Source: Hafnia alvei
GTDB taxonomy: Bacteria; Pseudomonadota; Gammaproteobacteria; Enterobacterales; Enterobacteriaceae
NCBI RefSeq assembly: GCF_964063325.1
Contig: NZ_OZ061315.1
Location: 3,286,001 to 3,350,000 of the forward strand
Reading direction: 5' to 3'
DNA: 64,000 nucleotides
The position numbers and the translations under genes were made by a program. The first letter of the stretch is position 1, and each line of letters begins with the position of its first letter. Positions 44,373 through 53,852 of the stretch are shown in pieces. The notes beneath the pieces are model-generated. The model worked only from the letters and a program-made list of their open reading frames with translations. It ran no database searches and was not told the DNA's origin.

Positions 44373-46025
44373 ATGTTCGAACGATTAAAAATCTCTCAGG
44401 GATTAATGGGCGTCTTAGCCCTATTCTGCATTATTCAAATTTTCTCCGGCTCTTGGAGCATTCTCGATGCCTCGGGCACCAATGACCGGCTCACGCAAAT
44501 CTCCTCCGGCTTTAACCAAATCATGGCAATGGATAATGCCTATGCTTCAGTTACCGAGATCCGTGAAGAGGTGCTCAAAGACGCGCTGATGCTCGCCACA
44601 CAGCCGGAAGATGCCAAAGCGCGTCAATCACTCGGTGAATTACGCCAAAACCTGACCGAAGTCGATCAGCAGATGGAGAAGTTTTATCAACTCTCTCAAG
44701 CAAATCAAAATGAAATTGAGCGCACTAAAAATGTAAAATCCCTCTATGAAAGAGCGCGCGGCGATCTGCTGCAATTGATTATCAGCTTAGAAAATAACGA
44801 TCTGGTTAAATTCCAGTCTATTATGCACAACAGTTCCTCCACGCATTTTATGTCTGCACTGGATGACACGTCAGCCTACGTGGCCAATTCTATTATTACC
44901 CCGGCGGCCAACGCGGCTCAGGCCAGCTACCGCCAAATGCTACCGCTTTCGCTCTCCTTTATGTTTGTATTTATTGTCCTAACCGGTGCGGTTTTGGTGT
45001 GGATAAGAAAATATGTGCTGAATAAAATCAATCAGGTCATCAACTATCAAGCCGCCATTGCGCACGGCGATTTATCGATTGAAATTGATGCCAATGGCAA
45101 CAACGAAATTGGCAAACTGATGCAGGGATTGAAGCACATGCGCGATGAGCTGGCGAATACGGTCAGCGCGGTGCGTGCAGGCACTCAGAATATTTACACC
45201 GGCGTGCAGGAAATTGCGGCAGGTAACAGCGATCTCTCCAGTCGCACCGAAGAACAGGCCAGTTCGCTTGAAGAAACCGCAGCCAGCATGGAACAGCTTT
45301 CTGCTACGGTCAAAAACAACGCAGACAGTGCAAATGCAGCAACATCATTGGTAAAGCGTGCCTCAAACAGCGCCGTTAACGGCGGTGAGATCACGCGTAA
45401 AATGGTGGTCACCATGAGTGATATTGCCGATAGCTCTCGCAAAATTGGTGATATCACCAGCGTCATTGATGGGATCGCCTTCCAAACCAATATCCTGGCG
45501 CTGAATGCTGCCGTTGAGGCAGCTCGTGCTGGCGAACAAGGCCGTGGATTCGCCGTGGTGGCAGGTGAGGTGCGTAGTTTAGCGCAGCGAAGCGCTCAGG
45601 CAGCTAAAGAGATTAAGACCCTAATTGATGCATCTGTCTTGCGCGTCGATCAGGGCAATGATTTGGTTGAAAATGTCAGTGGTGCCATGACGGAAATAGT
45701 GACCGCCATTGGCCAAGTCACCGAAACCATGCAAGAAATCTCCAGCGCCTCCGAAGAACAAAGCCGCGGCATCACCCAGATCGCACAGGCCGTAAATGAA
45801 ATGGATAAGGTCACCCAGCAGAATGCGGCATTGGTTGAACAATCCGCTTCCGCTGCCAGCGCGCTCGAAGATCAGGCCGATCGTTTGAATCAAACAGTCG
45901 CCGTCTTCAAACTTTCCACGTCTGCACCTGCGCCAGAGAAAATCCGTACGCAGCCACAAACGGTAGCAGCGCCAAAACTGAAAGCAATTGCCGATGATAA
46001 TGGTGAGAATTGGGATAGTTTTTGA
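44373..46025 (+). CDS. Methyl-accepting chemotaxis protein (Tar/Tsr type)
   Basis: A 550-residue class I chemoreceptor. An N-terminal membrane helix (LMGVLALFCIIQIFSG) is followed by a periplasmic four-helix (TarH) domain to about residue 190. A second helix (MLPLSLSFMFVFIVLTGAVLVWI), a HAMP domain and the signalling bundle follow, with the conserved tip SVIDGIAFQTNILALNAAVEAARAGEQGRGFAVVAGEVR. The C-terminus NWDSF is a CheR/CheB-docking pentapeptide, so the receptor can be methylated efficiently. The ligand is unknown. The ATG at 44373 is preferred to a GTG three codons upstream. Confidence 0.93.
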   Translation: MFERLKISQGLMGVLALFCIIQIFSGSWSILDASGTNDRLTQISSGFNQIMAMDNAYASVTEIREEVLKDALMLATQPEDAKARQSLGELRQNLTEVDQQMEKFYQLSQANQNEIERTKNVKSLYERARGDLLQLIISLENNDLVKFQSIMHNSSSTHFMSALDDTSAYVANSIITPAANAAQASYRQMLPLSLSFMFVFIVLTGAVLVWIRKYVLNKINQVINYQAAIAHGDLSIEIDANGNNEIGKLMQGLKHMRDELANTVSAVRAGTQNIYTGVQEIAAGNSDLSSRTEEQASSLEETAASMEQLSATVKNNADSANAATSLVKRASNSAVNGGEITRKMVVTMSDIADSSRKIGDITSVIDGIAFQTNILALNAAVEAARAGEQGRGFAVVAGEVRSLAQRSAQAAKEIKTLIDASVLRVDQGNDLVENVSGAMTEIVTAIGQVTETMQEISSASEEQSRGITQIAQAVNEMDKVTQQNAALVEQSASAASALEDQADRLNQTVAVFKLSTSAPAPEKIRTQPQTVAAPKLKAIADDNGENWDSF

Positions 46026-46276
46026 GGTTCAGAGATAAATTAGGTTCAGGATCATATTCCATACGCCTGTTTCCTATCGTGCATGGGTGTAAAGCTCCGT
46101 ACGCCTAGAGTACCGAGGTTTTCATCAATACGGTGCAGGCGTGCGTGTTAGGGGCAACGATTGTGAATACACAGCCTTCTAACCCGTACGCCTTCACAAA
46201 GAAAGGTCTCAATGTAACGCAGTATCAATAGATGAGCTGAATATGAAACCAACAGCCCATAAACAGCAGACCACAA

Positions 46277-47119
46277 CTATGGCTTAGCTTTCTCCGTATA
46301 CCACACGAAATCTGCGTTACTCTTATCCACCTTAACGCCCTTCTCCGCCAGCATCAGCACCGTTAGCTCTGTCATCGGCGCAATATCTTCGATGTGCAGA
46401 GGAACCCCTAGGGCTCGATTAGCATGATAGCCCCCCACGATGAGCAGCGCTGGCGTTGGCGCGGCAAGCAAGCTTTCTGCCATACGGCGGTCACGTTGCT
46501 GCTGAATAGCCAACATGGCCTCGGCCTGTTTAGGCTCCAATTGACCACCGTGAGACTCTTCGATCGTTTTCGTGATGGCTGCTCGCACAGAAGGCTGAGT
46601 GCTTAGCGCACCGGTAACAGGAAGTGGGTGCTCGTAGAATTTTTTGATTTCACTGCGATCAAGATTCGCTGACAGCAGCGGATATGGCCCTTGTAGCGCA
46701 GCGGTGGCAACGCCAGAGTAGAGATCCCACTTCCACCCTTTCTGCCATGCCGTTTGTTCTGTAATCTGCTGACCGGTCAACGATTTACCTTGTTTGAACC
46801 GATCTTTCACCGCGTTCACTTTTTCTTGTTGGTTCGGCGTAATCATTTCCATTAATACGCTGCCCTGCGTGCGCTGACGCGGAAGTTGCTCAACCAACCA
46901 CTGCTCAATTTGGTGATGTTGTAAATTGTCGTGCTTTTCGCCAACGATGACGCGAGGCTGAACGCTCAGCTTGGCGAGCAGCTGTTGCGGGGTGAGTTTT
47001 TGTCCGGTGTGTAGATCGACGATATTGTCTTGCGGTACCGCGCCGATCGTCTGGGCGTGCTGGCTAATTCCGCAAGCGCTTAGCAGGAAAGCCGCCGCCA
47101 GTAGTCCAATCTTTTTCAT
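46277..47119 (-). CDS. ChaN/PhuW-like haem-binding lipoprotein
   Basis: A 280-residue lipoprotein. Signal peptide MKKIGLLAAAFLLSAC has the lipobox LLSAC at Cys16. The ChaN (DUF399) domain shows VGEKHDNLQHHQIEQWLVEQL, LMEMITPNQQ and the C-terminal IVGGYHANRALGVP, whose histidine and aromatic residues are in the region ChaN uses for haem. ChaN-like proteins are iron-regulated and bind haem dimers at the outer membrane. A Fur box matching 16 of 19 consensus positions lies 42 bp upstream. The ATG at 47119 (AAGG upstream) is chosen over one ten codons earlier. Confidence 0.88.
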   Translation of the reverse strand: MKKIGLLAAAFLLSACGISQHAQTIGAVPQDNIVDLHTGQKLTPQQLLAKLSVQPRVIVGEKHDNLQHHQIEQWLVEQLPRQRTQGSVLMEMITPNQQEKVNAVKDRFKQGKSLTGQQITEQTAWQKGWKWDLYSGVATAALQGPYPLLSANLDRSEIKKFYEHPLPVTGALSTQPSVRAAITKTIEESHGGQLEPKQAEAMLAIQQQRDRRMAESLLAAPTPALLIVGGYHANRALGVPLHIEDIAPMTELTVLMLAEKGVKVDKSNADFVWYTEKAKP

Positions 47120-47160
47120 GCCATAACCTTTGAGTCCATTAAGTTTCAATCTAGTTTAAA

Positions 47161-47179
47161 CTTAATGATAATCATTGTC
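47161..47179 (-). promoter_or_regulatory. Fur box upstream of the ChaN-like gene
   Basis: CTTAATGATAATCATTGTC matches 16 of 19 positions of the Fur consensus GATAATGATAATCATTATC, including the whole central AATGATAATCATT. It lies between the divergent-side intergenic DNA and the ChaN-like start, where repression in iron-replete cells would be expected. Confidence 0.85.
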
Positions 47180-47209
47180 ATATAGCATTCACCGGCAGCG
47201 GTAGGTTAA

Positions 47210-47674
47210 TCAGTCGATGTTGAGACTCATCACAGAAACCCATTCACCTGAGACTTCGCGTTTCTCAATTTCTTGCCATCCCAATTTCTGGTACAGGCTC
47301 TGCTGATCGGGTGTATAGAGGTATAGCTGCTTAATGCCTTTCTCTTGAGCGAGGGCCACACAGGCTCTGGTGAGTGCAGAGCCAACGCCTTTGCCACGGT
47401 GCTCTGGAGGGGTAAACACTTCGCCGAGCCAGAATTTACGCTCGGGGCGATCGTCCAATTCATGGACAATCACGCTAGCAGTGCCCAGCAACTGACCGTC
47501 TTCAACGTAGGCCACCAAGGTGAACTCTTCACTGTCTGGCTGATTACGCATGATAAAGCGCTGCTGAATACCTTCCTGAGTACTCCAACGCGGTAGGCTT
47601 GACCATTCCCAATGCAGCAATGCGGCTATTTGTGGGATATAGGGTGAGTTATCGTTAATTTTTGCAATCAACAT
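47210..47674 (-). CDS. GNAT-family N-acetyltransferase
   Basis: A 154-residue acetyltransferase. The acetyl-CoA loop is HRGKGVGSALTRACVALAQEKG (RGKGVG fits Q/RxxGxG/A), preceded by KFWLGEVFTPPE and followed by LYTPDQQSLYQKLGWQEIEKREVSGEWVSVM, the usual C-terminal strand. The substrate is unknown. The ATG at 47674 follows GAGGG; the frame is open further into the maeB terminator and should not extend there. It lies downstream of that hairpin on the same strand, so has its own promoter or depends on read-through. Confidence 0.83.
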   Translation of the reverse strand: MLIAKINDNSPYIPQIAALLHWEWSSLPRWSTQEGIQQRFIMRNQPDSEEFTLVAYVEDGQLLGTASVIVHELDDRPERKFWLGEVFTPPEHRGKGVGSALTRACVALAQEKGIKQLYLYTPDQQSLYQKLGWQEIEKREVSGEWVSVMSLNID

Positions 47675-47695
47675 AGCAATGCCCTCAGCGATTGA

Positions 47696-47723
47696 AATGC
47701 CGCCCACACGCGTAGGCGGCATT
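47696..47723 (-). terminator. Terminator hairpin after maeB
   Basis: AATGCCGCC and GGCGGCATT form a 9-bp stem with a 10-nt loop. On the minus strand it begins 24 bp after the maeB stop codon and is followed by TTTC. Confidence 0.75.
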
Positions 47724-47746
47724 AGAAAACCCAACAATAACCGCTT

Positions 47747-50026
47747 TTACAGCGGTTGCGTTTGCGCTTCTACCACGGATAACGCCACCATATTAACGAT
47801 GCGGCGCACAGAGGCTATCGAGGTCAAAATATGCACGGGCTTGCTGACGCCCATCAATACCGGCCCAACGGTAACCCCCTCAGAAGAAGAAACGCGCAAC
47901 AGGTTATAGCTGATACGTGCAGCCTCCATATTTGGCATGATTAAAATGTTGGCAGCGCCCTTGAGCGGGCTGTCTGGCATGACATCATTACGGATGCTTT
48001 CGACCAGCGCCGCGTCGCCGTGCATTTCGCCGTCGATCTCAAGCTCAGGCGCTGCGGCATTCACTAATTCTAGCGTACGACGCATTTTACGTGCGGCAGG
48101 ACAGTCTGATGCCCCAAAACTGGAGTGCGATAGCAACGCAACTTTCGGCTCAATACCAAAGCGGCGCACTGTTTCCGCCGCCATGAGGGTAATTTCAGCC
48201 AGCTGTTCAGCGGTTGGGTCGTCGTTGACGTAGGTATCAGCAATGAAGGTATTACCGCTTGGCAGCAGCAACGCGTTCATGGCACCCGCCACGTGTGCGC
48301 CCTCACGGAAACCAAATACGTTGTGTACCACTTCATAATGCTCGTGATAATTACCGATAGTGCCGCAGATCATAGCGTCGGCCTCACCGCGTTGCAGCAT
48401 GATGGCCGCAATCAGGGTTGGGTTGCCAATCACCGCACGACGTGCCTGTTCTTGGGAAACGCCGCGGCGCTTCATGATCTCGTAGTATTCACGCCAGTAT
48501 TCGTTGAAGCGCGGATCGGACTCGTTATTCACGATCTCAAAATCTTTACCTGCTTCAATGTGCAGACCAAGTTTTTTCAAACGCATTTCGATTACGTCAG
48601 GACGGCCAACCAGAATCGGTGACGCAATGCCCAGCGTGACCAGCTCTTGGGTCGCGTGCAACACGCGCTCTTCTTCACCTTCGGCCAGCACTACGCGTTT
48701 TTTCTCTTTTTTTGCCTGAGAGAAAATAGGCTTCATAAACAGGTTGGTTTTATAGACGAACTCGGTCAAATGCTCGATGTAAGCATCAAAGTCTTCAATG
48801 GGCCGCGTTGCTACGCCGGAATCCATCGCGGCTTTCGCGACGGCTGGGGCGATTTTCACAATCAGGCGAGGATCGAACGGTTTTGGAATAATGTATTCAG
48901 GGCCAAAAGAGAGATCCTGATCGCCATAGGCAGAAGCCACAACGTCGCTCTGCTCCGCCAATGCTAAATCAGCAATCGCATGCACACAGGCGAGCTTCAT
49001 CTCTTCATTAATGGTGGTGGCGCCAACGTCTAATGCGCCACGGAAAATGAACGGGAAACACAGTACGTTGTTAACCTGATTAGGGAAGTCGGAACGCCCT
49101 GTACAGATGATCGCATCAGGTCGAACGGCCTTAGCTAGCGGAGGTAAAATTTCTGGCTCAGGGTTAGCCAACGCTAAAATCAGCGGATCGCGTGCCATGG
49201 TTTTCACCATGTCTTGCGTCATCACACCAGGACCTGAGCAACCGAGGAAAATATCCGCATTGGGGATCGCATCCGCAAGCGTGCGCCAGCCATTATCTTT
49301 GATCGCATAGGCCTGTTTGCTTTCGGCCATATTCTCTTCACGACCTTGATAGATCACCCCTTTGGAGTCACAGGCCGTGATGTTTTCGCGCTTGAGCCCT
49401 AATGCCACCAGCAGATTTAAGCAGGCAATTGCCGACGCACCCGCTCCAGAAACGACCAGACGCACATCGCTAATCTGTTTTTTCACCACGCGTAAACCGT
49501 TCAACACGGCAGCAGTACAGATGATAGCGGTTCCGTGCTGATCGTCATGGAAGACGGGGATCTTCATGCGCTCACGCAGTTTCTTCTCAATGTAGAAACA
49601 CTCGGGCGCTTTGATATCTTCAAGGTTAATCCCACCAAAAGTGGGTTCCAGCGCGGCGACCACGTCGATCAATTTATCAGGATCGAGCTCATCAACTTCG
49701 ATATCGAAGACGTCAATACCCGCAAATTTTTTAAACAAAACGCCCTTGCCTTCCATAACGGGCTTACCCGCTAAGGCACCAATGTTGCCCAAACCAAGCA
49801 CCGCCGTACCGTTAGAGATAACGGCCACTAAGTTTCCACGCGCGGTGTATTTATAGGCAGCGAGCGGATCGGCGGCGATCTCCAAACAAGGTGCTGCCAC
49901 GCCCGGAGAGTAGGCTAAGGCTAAATCACGTTGTGTAGCGAGGGGTTTGGTCGGCACGACCTGAATTTTGCCTGGGATTGGGAACTCGTGGAAATCAAGC
50001 GCACTTTGTTTTAATTGTTCGTCCAT
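47747..50026 (-). CDS. maeB: NADP-dependent malic enzyme MaeB
   Basis: A 759-residue large malic enzyme. The N-terminal half (about 1-425) is the malic enzyme: LALAYSPGVAAPCLEI, the NAD(P) fold VVSGAGASAIACLNLL, and the metal site in FHDDQHGTAI. The C-terminal half (about 430-759) is a phosphotransacetylase-like domain (VVLAEGEEERVLHA, GNTFIADTYVNDDPT, ILIMPNMEAARISYNLLR) that in E. coli MaeB is regulatory. It decarboxylates malate to pyruvate with NADPH formation. Length matches E. coli (759). Followed by a hairpin. Confidence 0.96.
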   Translation of the reverse strand: MDEQLKQSALDFHEFPIPGKIQVVPTKPLATQRDLALAYSPGVAAPCLEIAADPLAAYKYTARGNLVAVISNGTAVLGLGNIGALAGKPVMEGKGVLFKKFAGIDVFDIEVDELDPDKLIDVVAALEPTFGGINLEDIKAPECFYIEKKLRERMKIPVFHDDQHGTAIICTAAVLNGLRVVKKQISDVRLVVSGAGASAIACLNLLVALGLKRENITACDSKGVIYQGREENMAESKQAYAIKDNGWRTLADAIPNADIFLGCSGPGVMTQDMVKTMARDPLILALANPEPEILPPLAKAVRPDAIICTGRSDFPNQVNNVLCFPFIFRGALDVGATTINEEMKLACVHAIADLALAEQSDVVASAYGDQDLSFGPEYIIPKPFDPRLIVKIAPAVAKAAMDSGVATRPIEDFDAYIEHLTEFVYKTNLFMKPIFSQAKKEKKRVVLAEGEEERVLHATQELVTLGIASPILVGRPDVIEMRLKKLGLHIEAGKDFEIVNNESDPRFNEYWREYYEIMKRRGVSQEQARRAVIGNPTLIAAIMLQRGEADAMICGTIGNYHEHYEVVHNVFGFREGAHVAGAMNALLLPSGNTFIADTYVNDDPTAEQLAEITLMAAETVRRFGIEPKVALLSHSSFGASDCPAARKMRRTLELVNAAAPELEIDGEMHGDAALVESIRNDVMPDSPLKGAANILIMPNMEAARISYNLLRVSSSEGVTVGPVLMGVSKPVHILTSIASVRRIVNMVALSVVEAQTQPL

Positions 50027-50247
50027 CGTAGGGTCCTTTTTTACTTTATTTCATCGGTGTTTAACGCAAAGGAAACCCCACCAGTATAGTGAGCAAAACA
50101 ACTTAATCTATGAAGCACGCCATAAACAACAAAACAAAAAGTGTTATTTATCGCAACAATTTGCTCATAGCTAGGAAGCTAACAGGACATATCAGGAGGG
50201 TATACAGAAAGGGTGGCCCATCGTGTTCACGCTAGGCCATAAGCAGA

Positions 50248-50817
50248 TTAATTCATCCAGCCCTGAATTTGGGCGTACTGCAACAGCATGATGGTTTTAC
50301 CATCTTTAATTTCACCGCTCTTAATCATCTCGAGTGCCTGCTGGAAAGGGAGCTCTAAGATTTCAATATCTTCATCTTCTATTCCACCACCAGCCGCCAC
50401 TTTTTGACTATTGGTGTACGGAGCAGCAAAGAAATGAATAATTTCGGTAACGCCGCCGGGCGACATATAGGCCTCAAACACTTTAGTCACTTGGCCTACT
50501 TCAAAACCGGTTTCTTCCATTGCTTCTCGACGCACACAGTCCTCCGGCGCATCGTTATCCAGCAAGCCGGCGATGGTTTCGATCAACAGACCGTCGCGGT
50601 TACCGTTGAGATAGGTTGGAATACGGAACTGGCGAATGAGCACGACCGTTTTTTTCTCTACGCTATACAGCAACAACGTAGCGCCATTACCGCGGTCATA
50701 GACCTCGCGCATTTGGCGCACCGTGCCGCCATTATGTCGCGTTAAATTATAGGTGTATTGACGCAGGACTGCCCAATGATCGGATAACACCTTGTTGCTG
50801 ATCATTTCAATTTTCAC
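50248..50817 (-). CDS. nudK: GDP-mannose pyrophosphatase NudK
   Basis: A 189-residue Nudix hydrolase. The Nudix box is seen as GLLDNDAPEDCVRREAMEETGFEVGQ, i.e. Gx5Ex7REUxEExGU with the first Glu replaced by Asp-Asp-Ala-Pro-Glu spacing as in E. coli NudK. Family blocks RQFRIPTYLNGNRDGLLIETIAGLLD and MSPGGVTEIIHFFAAPY are present. It hydrolyses GDP-mannose to mannose-1-phosphate and GMP. The GTG at 50817, after AAGGGAG, matches the family N-terminus; the frame continues 11 codons upstream. Confidence 0.9.
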   Translation of the reverse strand: MKIEMISNKVLSDHWAVLRQYTYNLTRHNGGTVRQMREVYDRGNGATLLLYSVEKKTVVLIRQFRIPTYLNGNRDGLLIETIAGLLDNDAPEDCVRREAMEETGFEVGQVTKVFEAYMSPGGVTEIIHFFAAPYTNSQKVAAGGGIEDEDIEILELPFQQALEMIKSGEIKDGKTIMLLQYAQIQGWMN

Positions 50818-50992
50818 GCAGTACAACTCCCTTACAAATGCGGGGCTCATGAGATTCGAGCGGAAGGAGCAATTTACGCCAACGAGTGCGGGACATCAAT
50901 GTAGGAGGGAGGGGATTCTGCATTCCGGATAAGGTTTCGTCCGCCTAGCCGCAACGGCATTCACCGATAAACTGAGTCACCGGCGTACAATG

Positions 50993-51012
50993 AGGGGCGC
51001 CAAAGCGCCCCT
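50993..51012. terminator. Hairpin downstream of the nap operon
   Basis: AGGGGCGC and GCGCCCCT pair perfectly across CAAA. There is no T-run. It lies 105 bp past the napC stop and probably ends the nap transcript. The rest of 50818-51116 contains nothing else I recognise. Confidence 0.55.
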
Positions 51013-51116
51013 TCACCGATATAGCGATAAAACTCGGTATGGATTAACGGGCAAAATACGGTTAATCAGCCATAACCCATGGACATACCTAATCTCATGC
51101 CAGCACCATAGAACGC

Positions 51117-51743
51117 TTAAAACCCGTTCTTGATCCCTTTCATATCAGGCAGCTTATGCGCTATCCCTTTATGACAGTCGATACAGGTTTTTCCGTCCTG
51201 AATAGCTTGATCGTGCATTTTTCCTGCTACGGTTTTCTGTGCCGTGAAATCCATGTATTCAAAGTTGTGGCAGTTACGACACTCCTGAGAATCATTGGCT
51301 TTCATGCGCGCCCATTCGTTTTCAGCCATGACTAAGCGATGCGCTTCAAACTTTTGCGGCGTATCAATCAGGCCAAAAGCTTTAGCATACAGCTCTTTAC
51401 TCGCCTTGATTTTACGTACAATTTTAGGCACCCACTCATGTGGGACATGGCAATCAGGACAGGTAGCACGCACACCGCTGCGGTTGGTGTAGTGAACGGT
51501 ATCCATATATTCCTGATACACGTTGTCGCGCATTTCATGGCAGCTGATACAGAATTTTTCCGTATTCGCCATTTCCATACCTGTATTGAATCCGCCCCAG
51601 AAAATAATCCCGGCGACAAAACCCAGCAGCAGCAGCGTGCCCAAAGCCAAACGGCTAGGACGGCGCCACCATTGCCACACGCGGCGAATCATGCCCGGTT
51701 TTTTCTGCTCGGTCGGCTTGTTGACTTCTTTATTATCCAGCAT
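51117..51743 (-). CDS. napC: NapC, membrane tetrahaem c-type cytochrome
   Basis: A 208-residue NapC/NirT quinol dehydrogenase. One N-terminal membrane helix (LALGTLLLLGFVAGIIFWGGF) anchors a periplasmic domain with four CxxCH haem sites: CISCH, CPDCH, CRNCH and CIDCH. It passes electrons from menaquinol to NapB/NapA. Last gene of the operon, 11 bp after napB. Confidence 0.96.
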   Translation of the reverse strand: MLDNKEVNKPTEQKKPGMIRRVWQWWRRPSRLALGTLLLLGFVAGIIFWGGFNTGMEMANTEKFCISCHEMRDNVYQEYMDTVHYTNRSGVRATCPDCHVPHEWVPKIVRKIKASKELYAKAFGLIDTPQKFEAHRLVMAENEWARMKANDSQECRNCHNFEYMDFTAQKTVAGKMHDQAIQDGKTCIDCHKGIAHKLPDMKGIKNGF

Positions 51744-51754
51744 AGCGGCTCCTG

Positions 51755-52216
51755 TTACTGCCCAAAGCCCGGTGCGGGCTGGAAGCTATTACCCACAATC
51801 GGTGGTGCATCACTTTGTGGTACGTGACATTGCAGGCAGAAGTAACGACGTGGAGCCACCTCTCCCAGCACTTTGCCGTTGGCATCCATAAAGTGAGTTG
51901 GGCTAATGCGCGGTGCGCCGGTGGTACGGTAATGCTCAACGCCGTGGCATTGCAGGCAGCGGTTGGTATTTTTGCTGATCTGATAGCCGTCTACGCTATG
52001 CGGGATCATCGGCGGCTGGTTTACATAGTTCAGCGCCATACGCTCTTGCTGCTTAGGCATTTTAATCTGCCCTTCTGCCGTTCCCGAAACTTCCGGTGAC
52101 TGGCTTAAATCGACGTCGCTGGCCGCATATACGGCACCAGCCACAGACAATGACAGCACGACGGCCTGTAACATTGCCCAAAGCGAAGCGTGCTTTTTCA
52201 GGACATTGCTCTTCAT
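51755..52216 (-). CDS. napB: NapB, dihaem cytochrome subunit of periplasmic nitrate reductase
   Basis: A 153-residue periplasmic protein. Signal peptide ends near VAGAVYA. Two CxxCH haem sites are present (RCLQCHGVEHYR and FCLQCHVPQSDAPP), with axial histidines plausible in MIPHSVDGYQI. It receives electrons from NapC and NapH and passes them to NapA. The start overlaps the napH stop by 4 bp, as expected for coupled translation. Confidence 0.96.
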   Translation of the reverse strand: MKSNVLKKHASLWAMLQAVVLSLSVAGAVYAASDVDLSQSPEVSGTAEGQIKMPKQQERMALNYVNQPPMIPHSVDGYQISKNTNRCLQCHGVEHYRTTGAPRISPTHFMDANGKVLGEVAPRRYFCLQCHVPQSDAPPIVGNSFQPAPGFGQ

Positions 52217-53082
52217 TCTTTAGCTCCCGAACGATGAAATCGGTTCTTAAATTCGAATACGTGCTCGGCACACACATCCATGCAACGCCCGCAGCTGATG
52301 CAATCTTTGCTCAGTACCAGCGGGCTATGATCGTTATTTAATACAGGCTCACGTAACACCTGAGACTCTGGACAAACGTGAAAACAGTCCATACAGCGCG
52401 TGCATTTTTCTCGATGTTCAGCGCTAACACGGAGAACCGCTTTAGCGCCAATCACGCCATACAGCGCGCCCATCGGGCAAATGTGGCCACACCAACCATG
52501 CTCCGTTACCAACAGGTCAAACAGGAACACCGCAAGAATCAGCCAAAGGCCGCCAAAAGCGCCGAAAATCAGGCTCCGCCCAAGCAGCGCTACCGGATTC
52601 AGCCATTCCCACAGCAAGGTGCCACTGATGGCACTTCCCGCCAGCACCGCCAGCAAAATGCCATAGCGCAGGGTCCGTGGCAGTGAAGCGGATTGGCGGA
52701 TATTCAGCTTGCGCCGCATCCACGCGGCTAAATCAGTGACTGGATTTAACGGGCAAACCCAGGCACAAAACGCGCGACTGGCTATCAGCGAATAGGCCAC
52801 TACCACGACCAATGTTCCCGCCAAAGCCGTGAGCGCCGGCCAGTGCCCGGCAAACACGCTTTCCAACATCATTAATGGATCGGTCAAAGGAACGGTTTCT
52901 AGCAGTAAACTGCCGCTGTAGTTCCCTTTTAAAATCCAAATTCCCCACCACGGCCCTGATAAAAACATCATCAAAACCATCAGTTGGCTTAAACGGCGTA
53001 GCAGCAGCCAGCGATGGCTGCGGATAATACCGTGACGTTGGCGTGCTTCAAGACCGGCCTGATTTGCACTGTTCGCCATCAT
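52213..53082 (-). CDS. napH: NapH, membrane ferredoxin-type protein
   Basis: A 289-residue membrane protein of the quinol-dehydrogenase module NapGH. About four helices carry CAWVCPLNPVTD and CGHICPMGALYG cysteine motifs facing the cytoplasm. Two 4Fe-4S ferredoxin motifs close the chain (CTRCMDCFHVCPE and CISCGRCMDVCAE). It transfers electrons from ubiquinol to NapG. Coupled with napG (4-bp overlap) and napB. Confidence 0.95.
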   Translation of the reverse strand: MMANSANQAGLEARQRHGIIRSHRWLLLRRLSQLMVLMMFLSGPWWGIWILKGNYSGSLLLETVPLTDPLMMLESVFAGHWPALTALAGTLVVVVAYSLIASRAFCAWVCPLNPVTDLAAWMRRKLNIRQSASLPRTLRYGILLAVLAGSAISGTLLWEWLNPVALLGRSLIFGAFGGLWLILAVFLFDLLVTEHGWCGHICPMGALYGVIGAKAVLRVSAEHREKCTRCMDCFHVCPESQVLREPVLNNDHSPLVLSKDCISCGRCMDVCAEHVFEFKNRFHRSGAKE

Positions 53083-53831
53083 TCACCTCCCTGCGGCATA
53101 CGTGAAGGTAGCTGGGTACCGGACGGAACTAATGAGTGTCCAGCCTTCGCTTTCTCTTCCCATCCCAAACGGTAATGCTGCCCAAGCTCTCCGCGTGCAA
53201 TCGAGAGCGGCAATACTTTGATCGCCGCCTCATCCAGTACGCAGGCCTGTTCGCATTTTCCGCAGCCGGTGCAGGCATCGCTGTGAACCGTCGGCAAGAA
53301 TTTCGCATGCACGCCGGTTCGTTCGTTGCGATGCAGCTCCAGCGTGATGGCTTTATCAATCGATGGGCAGACGCGGTAACACACATCACAGCGTAAGCCT
53401 TGCCAATTCAGGCAGTTCTCATGATCGAGTAGCACCGCCAATCCCATCCGCGCATCATCGATGTCGGTCAGTTTGGGATCGAGCGCCGCGCTCGGACAAG
53501 CCACCACACAAGGAATGTCTTCACACATTTCACAAGGCGTTTGTCTCGCAACAAAATAAGGGGTGCCTGCCGAAGAAGGCGACAGCAGCGTCGCTAACTT
53601 CAGCGTGTCGTAAGGACAAGCCTGAACGCACTGCCCGCAGCGAATGCAGGCGCGCTCAAACTCACCGTCTGGCAAGGCTCCCGGTGGACGCAACGCTAAG
53701 CCATCACGCGCCTGTGATTGCTTTTGTTGCAATCCCAGAACCAACGCCAGCCCGGCTAATCCACCCGCACTGCGCACCGCATCGCGTAAAAAGCGACGGC
53801 GCGCAGGCCCTTTATCTCGTTGTTTCGTCAT
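53079..53831 (-). CDS. napG: NapG, periplasmic ferredoxin-type protein
   Basis: A 250-residue Tat-exported iron-sulfur protein. The twin-arginine motif is ARRRFLRD followed by GGLAGLALVLG. Four cysteine clusters bind 4Fe-4S centres (CIRCGQCVQACP, CEMCEDIPCVVACP, CDVCYRVCP and CTGCGKCEQAC). It accepts electrons from NapH and feeds NapB/NapA. Start overlaps nothing upstream; 21 bp separate it from napA. Confidence 0.95.
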   Translation of the reverse strand: MTKQRDKGPARRRFLRDAVRSAGGLAGLALVLGLQQKQSQARDGLALRPPGALPDGEFERACIRCGQCVQACPYDTLKLATLLSPSSAGTPYFVARQTPCEMCEDIPCVVACPSAALDPKLTDIDDARMGLAVLLDHENCLNWQGLRCDVCYRVCPSIDKAITLELHRNERTGVHAKFLPTVHSDACTGCGKCEQACVLDEAAIKVLPLSIARGELGQHYRLGWEEKAKAGHSLVPSGTQLPSRMPQGGE

Positions 53832-53852
53832 CAGGTAACGCTCCTTGCCTGA